64,000 bases of DNA from Micrasema longulum. Its lineage: Eukaryota > Arthropoda > Insecta > Trichoptera > Brachycentridae. Shown here in pieces: positions 11,601 through 20,657 of the stretch (position 1 is the first letter of the stretch; the number at the start of each line of letters is the position of its first letter). Location: positions 47,352 to 111,351 of the forward strand of contig JAGVSM010001678.1 in NCBI GenBank assembly GCA_022494885.1, written 5' to 3'. Made by a program: the position numbers and the translations under genes. Under the pieces are notes generated by a model. The model had not been told where the DNA came from. It saw only the letters and a list, made by a program, of their open reading frames with translations, and did not search any database.

Positions 11601-14587
11601 AACATCGTACACAAATCGAAACCCCAGAAGTCGTAAATCTAGATTCGGCTGCTTGTTGTTATGAATGCGGTTTAACCACATTTTTTTCTTAAGAGAACAC
11701 TCCAGTATCTTTATGATTTTTTTTAGGGAGATAAACCAAATTCTTCAGTATTCTTTCAAATCGATTGAGTAAAATATTGAGAAAAATACTCCAGTAATTA
11801 TGATGCTACAGTATTCTTCTTATACTTTAACAGACCAATGAGCAAATACCATAAAAAAAAATACTGGCCATTATAATGTTCAAATACATTAAGATACGAT
11901 CATTAATAAATATTAAAAAGTTTGTTTTTGTTCTGCAAAATGCCTGATTTAGACATACCACAGTATACTTCTGGGGGGGAGGCAAAATGTCAAGATCTGT
12001 ACATTATTTGAGGCTGAAACTAGCATTATTGACAAAATCAAGAAAGGAGTTCTGCGTTGATTTGTAGAGCAAATGGACAGCGAAAGAACGCCTATAAAGA
12101 TTTACAATGGTAATTTTGATGGATGCAGAAAACAAGAAAGACCGGGAAAGACATTGCATGACGAAATCCAATAAATGCTCGAAGATGGACATGTCAAAAA
12201 TCGGAATAATCAGCGCGCATGCATAAGATATTTGAATGTATTTATATACGGTCCCATGAACCTTTTACAAAATTATAATAACAGTCATGAAAAAATTAAC
12301 AACAAAAAATAACTTTTGTTTTTTAAAAAAACATCTTTCATCAGAAATTAGCAGTAAAAAATTAATATTACATCTGTAAAAAATACAAATATTAACCTAT
12401 ATAATAAAAAGGTACTTAAATTATACAAAATAACAGTTATGGATGAAAGAAAAAAGAAAATTACTTCAGTTGAAATAGAAAGTCAAGTTTTTAGACAAAA
12501 AAAAACCATTGTGAAAAGAAAAAAAACTTAAGTTTGGAAAAAAACCTTTAAACAATAACAAAATAAAAGATAAGGTAAATAAGTAAAAAATTCTCGGAAA
12601 GAAATCTACTTTTTCCTTACTACTGTTTGCAGTTTGATTTCCCAAGAACGTACTCTTGCAACCTGGGGTACTCATCAGTACTATTAGTACTATTAATGTG
12701 ATTGCAATTTAATGTAGAGGATGCGAGGTCTGTATGCAAAGAAAGAGTGATATGGCGTTCTATCCTCTTTGCCTATCCCTACCTTTGTTTTTGTTTATGA
12801 CCTTTTGGTTGATAACAAACAAACGACAAAAGGAATTACTGTTTTTTGCAACAAAACGAGCCAAAACTCCCAATTAGCACAGCGGCGAATCACAGAGCAG
12901 AAGTAAAAATACAAATAAACAATCAATATTTATAATTATTTTTAAGTATGTCTTAGTAGGTTAAATAATTTGGTTGAATTTAACCCGTATATTGATACTA
13001 AAGAGTTTAAGCTTTTTTAATTAACATAGACATATTTAACTGCAGTAAACTCACTTTTAAAACAAGAATTAAAAAACTATTATACGAAAAAAATTATGTT
13101 TCTTTAAAAAAAATATATATTTTTTTATATTATAAATTTAAGATGTTTCTATTCACTCCTATTAAACACACACTCACCCTGTCCATAAACCCACCCTCAC
13201 ACTCATATACACTCAAACACATATTCACATACCTACTAAAACCACACTCCACTCACTTACACACGCATCCTCACACAAAAAACTCACACACATGCACTTC
13301 TATGAATTAACATCTAACTGAACTGGATTTTTATAATTGTATTTATGTGGAAAACTGATTTGGCTTTATTTTATGTTTTTTTGTAATGTTGTGTATATGT
13401 TTTTGTATTGCTGTTGTTTATCTGAATTAAACAAAATAAAATAAATAAATAACAAAAGTAACAGGAAAGAAAACTGGAAGAATTTATGAAACATGGATGT
13501 TTGAACTCAGGCAGTATGGTGAATGTTGCAGTGTGTAGTCTTCACTTAAGCCAAGCACGACTTCTTTAAATAAATATTATATTTGATTACAAGCCTTCAA
13601 AATGGAATGTCTAGTACACGAAATTGAGCATTTTCAACACCTCCTTCTGTTCCTGTTTAATCGAGGGAATAAAGCTGCCAAAGTTGCTTACGATATTTGC
13701 GTAGTGTATGGTGAATATGTTATGAATTATTTACTAATCTATTGTAATTTTCTTTTGCGTGTCCTCTTGTTCTCTTCATTTGAAAAAAAAACTGACACAA
13801 TTTATGTTAACACCCATTGCATAGTTTATATATTTTTTTAATATAAACCTTGTACATCATAAAGGAGGTTAACAATAATAGATCTCCCAATTACAAAAAT
13901 CACAGAATAGAATTCCCAGGTTTTAAAAAACAACATTTAATAGACCCTGGAACATCCTACGTGAAGCAAGCCATTTACACTGCAAGGGCAGCCGAAAAAG
14001 GTTGAATACATAGAAGAAAGACAAATGATAAAATCAGGCAAGTACTTACGTTCTACTTCACTTATCATGTTCTGACAGAATCTCAAAAATTCATCTTGAA
14101 AAAATGTTTTTTTGTAACCGGGTTCTGCTTTTTCAAAAAGATCTTTCACTTCATCGTCGTGAATACGAGGACAACTCCCTAAGTCAGCCCTTGTGTTCAC
14201 GAATAAATCGTGAGGGCAAAATTTAACCATGTAGTATTTGCAGTACTGAAAAGAAAATTAATTATTACAAATAAAAAGACATTATAAATATGAATCTGGA
14301 AAACAGTATACACATAGAAACATAGAAATTTGTGTTTTGTGGATTTCTGTAAGCATCTAAAAATGTTTCTCGCGCTATCGGTTTAATCGATATGTATTAT
14401 TACAATAATAAACGCAGTGTTATTCAAATTATAGTGCGAAAGATGCAAGACATAATTTACAAAACCAACACACTTGACTTACCTGGGGATCTTCCCAATT
14501 CAACTTCTGGGTTTTTTCGTTTGGATTGGTGTTCCTATTTCTCCCCATCAATTCGTCGAGTAACTGTGCTGCAGCCAGCACAGCCAT
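5554..14587 (-). CDS. LUC7L3: Luc7-like protein 3 (LUC7L3/CROP-type) splicing factor, complete seven-exon gene
   Basis: Encodes a U1 snRNP-associated nuclear protein of the Luc7 family, which in yeast and animals influences 5' splice-site choice. Coding exons on the minus strand are 14587-14483, 14245-14050, 11536-11287, 10321-10184, 6337-6128, 5775-5696 and 5624-5554. Lengths 105, 196, 250, 138, 210, 80 and 71 total 1050 nt, giving 349 residues plus TAG, with every phase matching across GT-AG introns. Domains: N-terminal AAQLLDELMGRNRN motif; first zinc finger CCCH (Cys37, Cys45, Cys60, His64); a coiled-coil region around 100-185; second finger C2H2 (Cys203, Cys206, His222, His228) in the DDHLMGKQH context; then an Arg/Glu/Lys- and Arg/Ser-rich tail. 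The 'LMGKQHVGY' context and the first finger resemble LUC7L3 rather than LUC7L/LUC7L2. The RS tail is short compared with human LUC7L3 (roughly 430 residues). The start is the first ATG before the conserved motif. Introns are crowded with transposon debris. Confidence 0.93.
5696..5775 (-). CDS. LUC7L3: Luc7-like gene, coding exon 6 (RS tail)
   Basis: An 80-nt exon encoding SNRDDKRSSRHGDDNKDRRS and further Ser/Arg/Asp dipeptides. The acceptor is 'tttttatag' and the donor AGAG|gtaagg. Its phase is consistent with exons 5 and 7. Confidence 0.85.
6128..6337 (-). CDS. LUC7L3: Luc7-like gene, coding exon 5 (charged helix)
   Basis: Starts with YSRLKEAFDDI, the helix that follows the second finger in LUC7L3, then runs into Glu/Arg/Lys repeats and the start of the Arg/Ser/Asp tail. 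The acceptor is 'tttgaatag' and the donor CACAG|gtatag. The intron upstream is about 3.8 kb and full of transposon remnants. Confidence 0.9.
7011..7081. repeat. 71-bp direct repeat, left copy
   Basis: Starts AATAAATTTAAATATGAATA and ends with GACATACTCA. It is repeated with a few mismatches at 7299-7369, with the R190 element exactly between the copies. Confidence 0.8.
7082..7298 (+). mobile_element. R190 dispersed repeat, near-complete copy
   Basis: A 217-bp insert bounded by the 71-bp direct repeats. It contains the blocks shared by all copies: TTTCAGCTCCTTTACTTCAC, then GGTGAATGTTACACAGTGTG, then ATAAGCCCTATAAATGC, and ends near CCCTCTCTGTTGC. There is no coding capacity and no clear pol III promoter boxes. 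This copy best defines the ends of the family. Confidence 0.7.
7299..7369. repeat. 71-bp direct repeat, right copy
   Basis: Partner of 7011-7081. Differences include CCCTAGGG for CCCTTGGG and AATCCAG for AATTTAG. Confidence 0.8.
8089..9180 (+). pseudogene. Decayed Tc1-like transposase
   Basis: Many stops and frameshifts, but the family's landmarks occur in order. MSKVLKCKEIGRII begins at 8089. An HTH-like stretch follows around 8165-8210. The TIRRRLQECGFWARRPAKHHF-type block, typical of the second HTH region, lies around 8410-8470. A GYFSLYGVGHLAYI block (the family's 'WGcfs..G.G') is around 8765-8810, then a DDCTVPL block near 8917 holding the second catalytic Asp, then WPKKSP and LKSIENL near 9075-9110, the context of the third acidic residue. 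It codes for a cut-and-paste DDE enzyme that is clearly dead. No terminal repeats were identified. Confidence 0.75.
9620..10028. mobile_element. 409-bp MITE with perfect 21-bp terminal inverted repeats
   Basis: The left end CTCAGAGTAATAATGTGTGC (9620) is matched exactly in inverted form at 10008-10028. Flanks show GGAGAAT on the left and GGAGAAA on the right, a plausible decayed 7-bp target duplication. There is no transposase. The superfamily is uncertain (hAT-like by end motif and duplication size). It lies just upstream of Luc7 exon 4's donor side. Confidence 0.75.
10184..10321 (-). CDS. LUC7L3: Luc7-like gene, coding exon 4 (C2H2 finger)
   Basis: Encodes the second zinc finger: MEVCAVCGAFLIVGDAQ, then RIDDHLMGKQHVG. 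This is the most conserved part of the family. The acceptor is 'attttcag' and the donor GG|gtaagt. Confidence 0.93.
10881..11240 (+). mobile_element. SINE family 1, long copy with 5' extension
   Basis: A tRNA-like head with box A-like (GGTTAGCGCATTTGCC) and box B-like (GGTTCAAATCC) sequence near 11017-11057. A body follows with 'CCTGGACTGGCACCTG' and 'CCAATGCAGTGCCCTATGC', and a GATGATGAT tail. About 110 bp precede the head and are shared with the copy at 32110. Confidence 0.8.
11287..11536 (-). CDS. LUC7L3: Luc7-like gene, coding exon 3 (coiled coil)
   Basis: Completes the Arg101 codon and encodes the heptad-rich Glu/Gln/Leu region (TERVSALEGEAEQAG, then KLCDQLKEEREQLQKQYEN). This matches the coiled-coil linker between the two fingers of LUC7L3. 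It is distinctly GC-richer than the flanking introns. It ends in phase 2 at AACAG|gtataa. Confidence 0.92.
12016..12240 (+). pseudogene. LINE C-terminal fragment (reverse transcriptase ORF tail)
   Basis: With one or two stops, the frame reads KKGVLR, then VEQMDSERTPIKIYNGNFDG, RKQERPGKT, DEIQ and LEDGHVKNRNNQRACIRYL. This is the well-known tail of a group of insect LINE proteins (LRW.GH..RM…GRP…W.DEI). It lies in the intron between Luc7 exons 2 and 3. The enzyme is non-functional. Confidence 0.7.
13150..13310. repeat. CA/ACAC-rich low-complexity tract
   Basis: The plus strand is rich in ACACACTCA, CTCACAC and similar words with almost no G. It is likely a decayed microsatellite or the 3' tail of an old retroelement. 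Confidence 0.5.
13455..13560 (+). mobile_element. R190 repeat, partial copy
   Basis: Aligns with the middle of the 7082-7298 copy: GGAAGAATTTATGAAACATGG, ATGGTGAATGTTGCAGTGTG and CACTTAAGCCAAGCACGA. It is truncated on both sides. Confidence 0.6.
14050..14245 (-). CDS. LUC7L3: Luc7-like gene, coding exon 2 (CCCH finger)
   Basis: Opens after a 'ttttcag' acceptor and encodes residues 36-100 plus one base. It holds the whole first zinc finger, with the ligand spacing Cys-x7-Cys-x14-Cys-x3-His, and the following helix that ends in SEVE. The donor is GAAC|gtaagt. Confidence 0.92.
14483..14587 (-). CDS. LUC7L3: Luc7-like gene, coding exon 1
   Basis: Carries the start codon (14587-14585) and residues 1-35, including the conserved AAQLLDELMGRNRN block. 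It ends in phase 0 at a CAG|gtaagt donor. The upstream region to about 14700 should contain the promoter and 5' UTR; no core promoter motif stood out. Confidence 0.92.
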
Positions 14588-16017
14588 TGCGTTAAATATT
14601 CAGAACGTTTAGAACTTTAAACTAAAATATAAATTAATCCTAAGGGCCGCGTCTAGGCAACGTTTATTCGTACAAAATCAGAAACACGCGAAACTAAAAA
14701 AAATATTTCCTCTTTTTCCCATTAGCGAACAAATGCGAACATGTAAGTCCATAGATGACAGTCACCACAGTGCCACAGACTATAATCTATAATCAAAACT
14801 TGATGGTGTTATAATATATTATTTCTAATGGTAAGATCGGTGTTGTCTACATCAAGGACAACTATAATAATATATGAACTTTAACCGGTGATTCGTTTTT
14901 TGTTATCTCGTTCTCTAGAAAAAATAAAGTCATGCAGAAGTTTACGGATTCCACAATTACAAACTTAAGAAAAAACTGACCAAAAAACAAAGAATAATTT
15001 TATTTTTTTTTCGTGACATGATTTATTAATGTTTTATTTTATTTTAATATGCATTATTTAACACAGTAGGTAACATTTTTCATCATTCGCCAAAATATTT
15101 CCATATTGGGGAAATTAAAATTGTATTAAAGAAAGGTAGCAGCACTATAAATCGCACACAGACATGCCTGGAGCCCTCAAAAATGATGACATAACTCATA
15201 CCCAAACGCTCAGTCATGCCCGACGTGTATTGAGTCGTTTTTTAACCTGCAGTCAGGCATGATCCTTGACGTTTTGTCACGAAAGTGTGTAAAAATAATA
15301 AATAAATAAATAATTATAAATATTGTAAAAATAATAAAAATAATAAAAAATAATAAAAAATATTGTAAAAAGGATTGTGTAACTTTTCATTAACAAATAT
15401 TAGTCAATGAACAAGCTTAAAAAAATTGATATTCAAATAGAAAAAATATTTTTTGTAAACGTCAAACTGCCCCAGTGGCGCAACTGCAAAGTAACTTTTA
15501 ATTACAGGGATTCACAAATAGAAATACTTTTTTGAAATGTGATAAACGTGCGTGAGTTGATATTATTTTTGCGTTTCCCAAAATCCAGTGAAAACAAATT
15601 AATCTGATTGGGATCCACCAAAAATGAATGTTAATTGTTAAGGTTAATATGTAATTTTTGTTAGCATGTGCATGATCGTTAAACGTAGCCCCTATATAAA
15701 AAATAAATTTAGTAACTGTAAGCCCGTTTTCGTGTCACCGTTTTTCAAAGTATTTTATTACATAGGTATACGTGTCTGTGTATAAATATGTCAATGGTCC
15801 CTCCCAGTCATTTATTATGGCACATGATTTTTTTTTCAATCTTTTACATAATTAGAAAAGTTAAAAAATATATATTATCCTATGTGCGTATTAAATTTGT
15901 ATTTCTACCCAGCATGATTGTACAAAAAAAAAACTTTATTTTCTTTTTCTAATTTAAGTGAGTAATTTTCTAAATTTACACAAACTGATTATCTAATTAC
16001 GAAACTTCTGTGTTTTA
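14588..16017. other. Intergenic interval, no feature recognised
   Basis: AT-rich sequence upstream of the Luc7-like gene. The first ~100 bp should hold its promoter and 5' UTR. The rest contains homopolymer runs and AATAAATAA-type low complexity, but no gene or identifiable mobile element. Confidence 0.45.
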
Positions 16018-16212
16018 ATTTTGCACCACAACAGGCCAGGAGGCCCAATCACAGTAATTAATAAATTACACAAAGACTACAAATTACAAACTTTACACTT
16101 ATAAAAAATCGAAAAAAAATCACCTTAGAATTTTCGTGTTCTCACAGGGAATCGAATCCAGAAGCTTATGTGTGTGAGTTAAGCGTCTTAGCCATTAAAC
16201 CACGGAGGTCGC
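16018..16212 (-). mobile_element. SINE family 2 copy
   Basis: On the minus strand it has a tRNA-like head (box B GGATTCGATTCCCTG near 16150) and ends with GGGCCTCCTGGCCTGTTGTG. The copy at 29172 shares both ends. About 190 bp long. Confidence 0.7.
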
Positions 16213-16514
16213 ATTTATATATTACCATACTTATAAATCGGTATTCGTATTTTGGAATACTTTTATAAAAAAAGCATAGACGTTAAAACAGGTGTCTTTC
16301 TACAAAGGGGATAAATGTTTTTTTAATTTTAACAGTAAAATAATTTTTAAAATATTACATTTGAATTGGTATTTCAAGAAAAACTTGTTTTTATGTAGAC
16401 GTAATCAATGGCAATGTTTTGATACCAACCAAAAATTATCGAGGTAAAAAAGTCCGAAAAATCAGGATTTCTTTCTAGTAATTGTCACTTTGTCGTAATA
16501 ATTTCTGATCAGCT

Positions 16515-16705
16515 GGAGGAGGAAAACCTAAATCATGTTATTTGTAGATGCCCCCTAAAATTATTGATATCCTAAGTTCCTATCCGACCTCTTCGATACC
16601 AACGTCCCATTCTCTACTCATATTATAACTCTCCTGTCCCTACACAATAAACATGTGTTCCAAATTTTATGTAAATATCTAGTTAATGGTGTTATTCAGT
16701 TGTAA
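16515..16705 (+). pseudogene. LINE C-terminal fragment (His-Cys motif)
   Basis: The frame reads LEEENLNHVICRCPLKLL; then, after a shift, SDLFDTNVPF and LHNKHVFQILCKYLVNGVIQL with a stop. The E-x-L-x-H-V-x3-C-P motif and 'ILKYLxN' ending are typical of the C-terminus of some insect LINE ORF2 proteins (I/R1/Jockey-like). Only the tail remains. Confidence 0.5.
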
Positions 16706-17430
16706 ATAAGATATATGTAGATGTAATACTCGACACTGGCTAGAACACCCCAGTTGGTAGATGAAAAGGCCAAAAAATCGTCGTCTTCGTCTTGTCATCT
16801 TATATATATTATCTGCGCATTTTGTCAAGTCAAACTCCTAAATTCAGGTTAGGTTAGTTTCCGATTTCTGATATATCCTCAATATCCTGCAGTCTGTGGG
16901 TTAGGTCGAGTTCGGATTTGGAAGCCGGGTTCTAATTAATATTTTGTCTCAATAATTTTTGGTAAGTGCAGCTGTTGACTAATACAGATTTATTATGTAT
17001 TTGTTTCATTTTGCTATAACATTGTGTAAATATTAAATTTGTTCTCAGTGAAGTTTATATAGAATGGCGTAGTAAGGTTTTCTACATTTTCTTGAACGAT
17101 ATAAATCGGTGCAGAATCACATGTTTCTTTATGTTTTAGTCATTTGACTCTCTAAACGTATTTGAAATATAATTCAAACAACAAAATACACGTATATATC
17201 ATTTTCCATCTTATTAGCCGGTTGCTTTATTAATCACCACACGAAATATTATACTTAGTTCGTAGCATATTTTTTAATTTCGCCAAGCATATTGCTTAAC
17301 TGAGTTTTTTAATAAATAACATCAAGGACATGTCACATGGTTAAGTGTTTTGGATTTAATAAATTCAATTTAAGAATAGTTTCTCAATGCTGCTCCAGAG
17401 GATCTTAATGACGTCTTACGCTTAAGCTCG

Positions 17431-17651
17431 GGTTTCCTAGGACAGCGGTGCCCGTATTTGAACGGCCGTAGTGAACATTAGTGCGGTTGACAGCCGTCGT
17501 CACGGTGACTAGAGAGTGGTTTCCTATAAAAATGGTGTTGATAACACCGTTAAAAAATAAAACCACTCTCTAGTCACCACTAGGACGGCTGTCCACCGCA
17601 TCACCGTTCACTATGGCCGTTAAGATACGGGCACCGCTGTCCTAGGAAACC
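17431..17651. mobile_element. Fold-back (palindromic) element, ~220 bp
   Basis: Two ~105-bp arms that are near-perfect inverted copies meet at a centre close to 17541 (GGTGTTGATAACACC). The outer ends read GGTTTCCTAGGACAGCGGTG and its complement. The pairing weakly extends to about 17421 and 17661. Transcribed, it would form one long hairpin. There is no coding capacity; it is likely a fold-back MITE. Confidence 0.8.
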
Positions 17652-17785
17652 CTAGCTTTAGATCAGCTATATCTACAACAATATGAAAAATCATTTGGTA
17701 TACCTAGGGTTGTCAGATCTGACATTTGGGATAATGAAATATTAAAGAAAATATTATGTATCTAAAGGGGATACTGATCGGCGTT

Positions 17786-17831
17786 ACGCGACGTAATGTA
17801 ACGTTCGCAGCGAACCTTTACGTAACGCCGT
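17786..17831. repeat. Short inverted repeat (CGGCGTTACG … CGTAACGCCG)
   Basis: A ~46-bp GC-rich palindrome in AT-rich DNA, immediately before the TIR element at 17860. It also contains the inner palindrome GTTCGCAGCGAAC. It may be a remnant of a MITE end. Confidence 0.5.
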
Positions 17832-17859
17832 TTGCTTTTAAAACCGTGTAACATACTTG

Positions 17860-18134
17860 TTGCTCGCTCGTGCTCCAGATTCGTTGCCACTTGCAGTCAA
17901 GATGTCGGACGACGTAATTGTGTTGGGATCTTTAATTTTGCTCAATTATTGTTTGATCCAAATAAAGAAACATTATTGGATGTCAGACTTATTATACTTA
18001 CTAGAAACGTGTCTGGTGGTTTGTCGATAATAACAATACTAAAAAAAACTCACCGCGGCGTACTGATTAAATCGTGTTACACTCATAGGATTCACCGAAA
18101 AACCGGCAGCCGGTTGGAGCACTGGAGCGAGCAA
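17860..18134 (+). mobile_element. Small TIR element, possibly a PIF/Harbinger derivative
   Basis: Ends are TTGCTCGCTCGTGCTCCAG and, inverted at 18116-18134, a close match. From 17902 a 42-codon frame starts MSDDVIVLG and contains KKHYWMSDLLYLL. This loosely recalls the N-terminal 'YW…' segment of Harbinger transposases, but the similarity is weak. It would be an internally deleted element. Confidence 0.35.
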
Positions 18135-18163
18135 TGAGCGGCTCGCTGCCCCCGTACTAACTG

Positions 18164-18634
18164 CTTATAGTTGCAAGCTCAGGCGTACCACAAGATTCCA
18201 AATTGGGACCTTTGTTGTTTTTAATATTCATAAACGACCTTGGTTTGATACTAAAATGTGGTTATGGTTTGTTTGCTGATGATTTGAAAATATATTGCAA
18301 AATTGAATTTGAATGTGATCAAACACTATTGCAAAATGACTTGGATACACTGAGTGACTGGTGTAATCAGAATGACATGTTTTTAAACATTGATAAATGT
18401 TATGCTATACAGTTTACAAAAAATAAAAAAAATTCGTATCATATAGATAATGTTTTGTTAAAAAATGTGAATACAATCCGTGATTTAGGAATAACCTTAG
18501 ATTCAAAACTTATGTTTGATAGTCACATAACTGATGTAAAAAACAAATCTAAGATTTTGGGATTCATCCATAGGACAACAAAACCATTTAAAAACCATAA
18601 ATCTTTAATAAAAAGTACCCACCTTAATAAATAA
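18164..18634 (+). pseudogene. LINE reverse transcriptase fragment
   Basis: The frame SGVPQDSKLGPLLFLIFIND is followed by FADDLKIY (the catalytic Asp-Asp), LNIDKC, RDLGITLDSKLMFDSHI and LGFIHRTTKPF. This is the palm and thumb part of a non-LTR reverse transcriptase of the CR1/Jockey type. It starts mid-domain (no palm N-terminus) and stops in an early TAA before the C-terminus, so it is a dead 5'- and 3'-truncated copy. The sequence is otherwise little damaged, suggesting relatively recent insertion. Confidence 0.85.
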
Positions 18635-18689
18635 ATAATCTTTGTGGGAAATGTATGGACATATAAAAGATCTAGGTGTAAAATTTTTT

Positions 18690-19040
18690 TTAAGGTCAGG
18701 TGGGATAAGAGTGTCGTACTTTTTTTGTAAATTTATATTAATCGCTTTCTATTTTCAGATTTTTAAAAAAATTATCCCAGAATGAACGTATATTATAAAC
18801 ATACAATAGCATGGTATTGTTAATAATAGTCTAAAAATCTGCACTACTGTTCCTCTTGCCCCGTTACCCGGGGTAAGAGTATCATAGCAGGCTATCTCCT
18901 AATATAACGATAATATGTATATCATCTTCAATACAAAAAACTAATGTAACCGCCGATGAAATTTATACCTTCAATCATTGAAATGAGCAAGAAAAGGGGC
19001 TTTCATTCTAATTTGGGGCAAGAGTGTCGAACAAAACCCT
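18690..19040. repeat. Region with repeated G-rich 'GGGRYAAGAGTRTCR' motifs
   Basis: GTGGGATAAGAGTGTCG (18699), CGGGGTAAGAGTATCA (18878) and TGGGGCAAGAGTGTCG (19015) are direct copies. A local inverted pair CTCTTGCCCCG / CGGGGTAAGAG is centred near 18866. This arrangement recalls sub-terminal repeats of DNA transposons, like those of the element at 60406. No transposase was recognised. Confidence 0.4.
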
Positions 19041-19044
19041 CAAA

Positions 19045-20417
19045 AAGGATTCCACTTCTTAAAAGCAGCGGCAGCAAATTCTAAATATAAAATAATCTAA
19101 ATTAGTGCTTTTTGTGAAGGGCATAAATAATTTTAAATAAAATAAAATGATGTCTGGTCATTTTTTTGACATATCGGCAACCTAAGGTATACCAGTATGT
19201 AACTGGCACACCTAATTTGCTGGATGCAGCAAATTTCTTCTTATGAGTCTGCAACTGTGTAGCAGTAAAGCATTATCTAAATCATTTTGATAAATTATTG
19301 ACACCTGTTATCTTAATTGAGTAAATTTAATGTTTCATAAAATCAATTTGTGTTTTCCGAAAATGACACAACATTAGTCAACTATCCGCGACAATAATAT
19401 TGATCGCACATTTTCTCTAGAAGAATAGATGGAGAAGATAGAACACCAAATCACCACCTGTTTCTTTTACACTGACTATCTTTTTCACATTCTCCTTACA
19501 TATTTGTTCATTAAAATAATACACAATTGTAAGAATTCACCAAATGAGTTATTTGGCGGTGCCTATAAGTAGAGATATCTGGAAACACATTGCACTTGTT
19601 TCACCGTTACTATCTTATTGAACCATTTTGAAACTTCAAATAAAAAATAGTAGCACCTATATTCATTAATTTAAAACTAACAGGTGATATATTAGTAAAA
19701 CCATTAATGATAACACGCCGAAGCAATAAAGAACATGATGGCATTTCGTAATAGTACCCTATTATTATGAGTAATTACAAACGTGATGTTTTGTCAAATA
19801 GTCAGAAGCAGAGTCGACTCCTTATTTTGCGTTTAATGTTATGTTACAGAGATCCGTTTCTCAACCATGATAATTATAAATTTGCACTATAAATAAAGAT
19901 CAAAATTAAGTAATTTAATCAAAAAACAATGCGACGTTTCATATTTAATAAAGTTACTTACATTTTTAGGATACATTGAATATGAATAAAAACAACGACG
20001 AATTTCAAATGGAATGATGTACATGAGTTTCATTTAAAACATAAAATAAAATGAAATAATTCATTTGAGTGAAAATTGTGGAATAAATAATATCTTTTAT
20101 ATTTGTGGTAGAGGCCTAAAATAAGATAATATGTAGAACTACAACTTTAAAAGGTGTTTTAGTCAAAATAATTTTCTGTAATTAAGTATCAATTTTTTTT
20201 TTAACAAAGATAAATATTTGCATTCGTATTTTCCCAAATATTAAAATTATTTAGAGACCATTTTCTAAAAGATTACTAGAATAATAATTATTTACTCGTT
20301 GGTTATTTTAAGACTTCAATAAATAATAAAATAAAAGCTTTCTCAAATATCAACCAAGAAATTCACATAAAAAATTTTAGCCAAGAGCCGCCTCTGGTTA
20401 CAAGCTATAGCATTGAC
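19045..20417. other. Intergenic interval upstream of the PEBP gene, nothing recognised
   Basis: AT-rich, with no repeat or protein similarity that I can support. The PEBP promoter and any 5' non-coding exon probably lie in the right part of it. Confidence 0.4.
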
Positions 20418-20549
20418 ATGATATTTACTTCAGTATGTTTATTTTCTTTTGACACGCGCACAATTAAATATGAGATGCATTATAATATAAAGATTCTAAC
20501 AGTATTTTTCACTGTGTTTATCAGTTTATTTTTTTGTTTAAGTTTGGGA

Positions 20550-20657
20550 ATGAGATTGGGTCCTTTGATCAGAGCAATGTCTACTGTGGCTAAGAGTTTT
20601 CAAACCCACCAAGTTGTGCCTGATGTCGTAGCGTCGGCTCCACAGGCGCTATTAAAG
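20550..20657 (+). CDS. PEBP gene, first recognised coding exon
   Basis: Encodes the leader and family N-terminus up to APQALLK, then AAAG|gtaatt. A pyrimidine-rich run ending TTTAAG at 20542 could equally be a splice acceptor, which would make this an internal exon. Confidence 0.8.

Noticed and set aside
14392..14595. 67-codon plus frame
   Set aside because: Antisense shadow of Luc7 exon 1.
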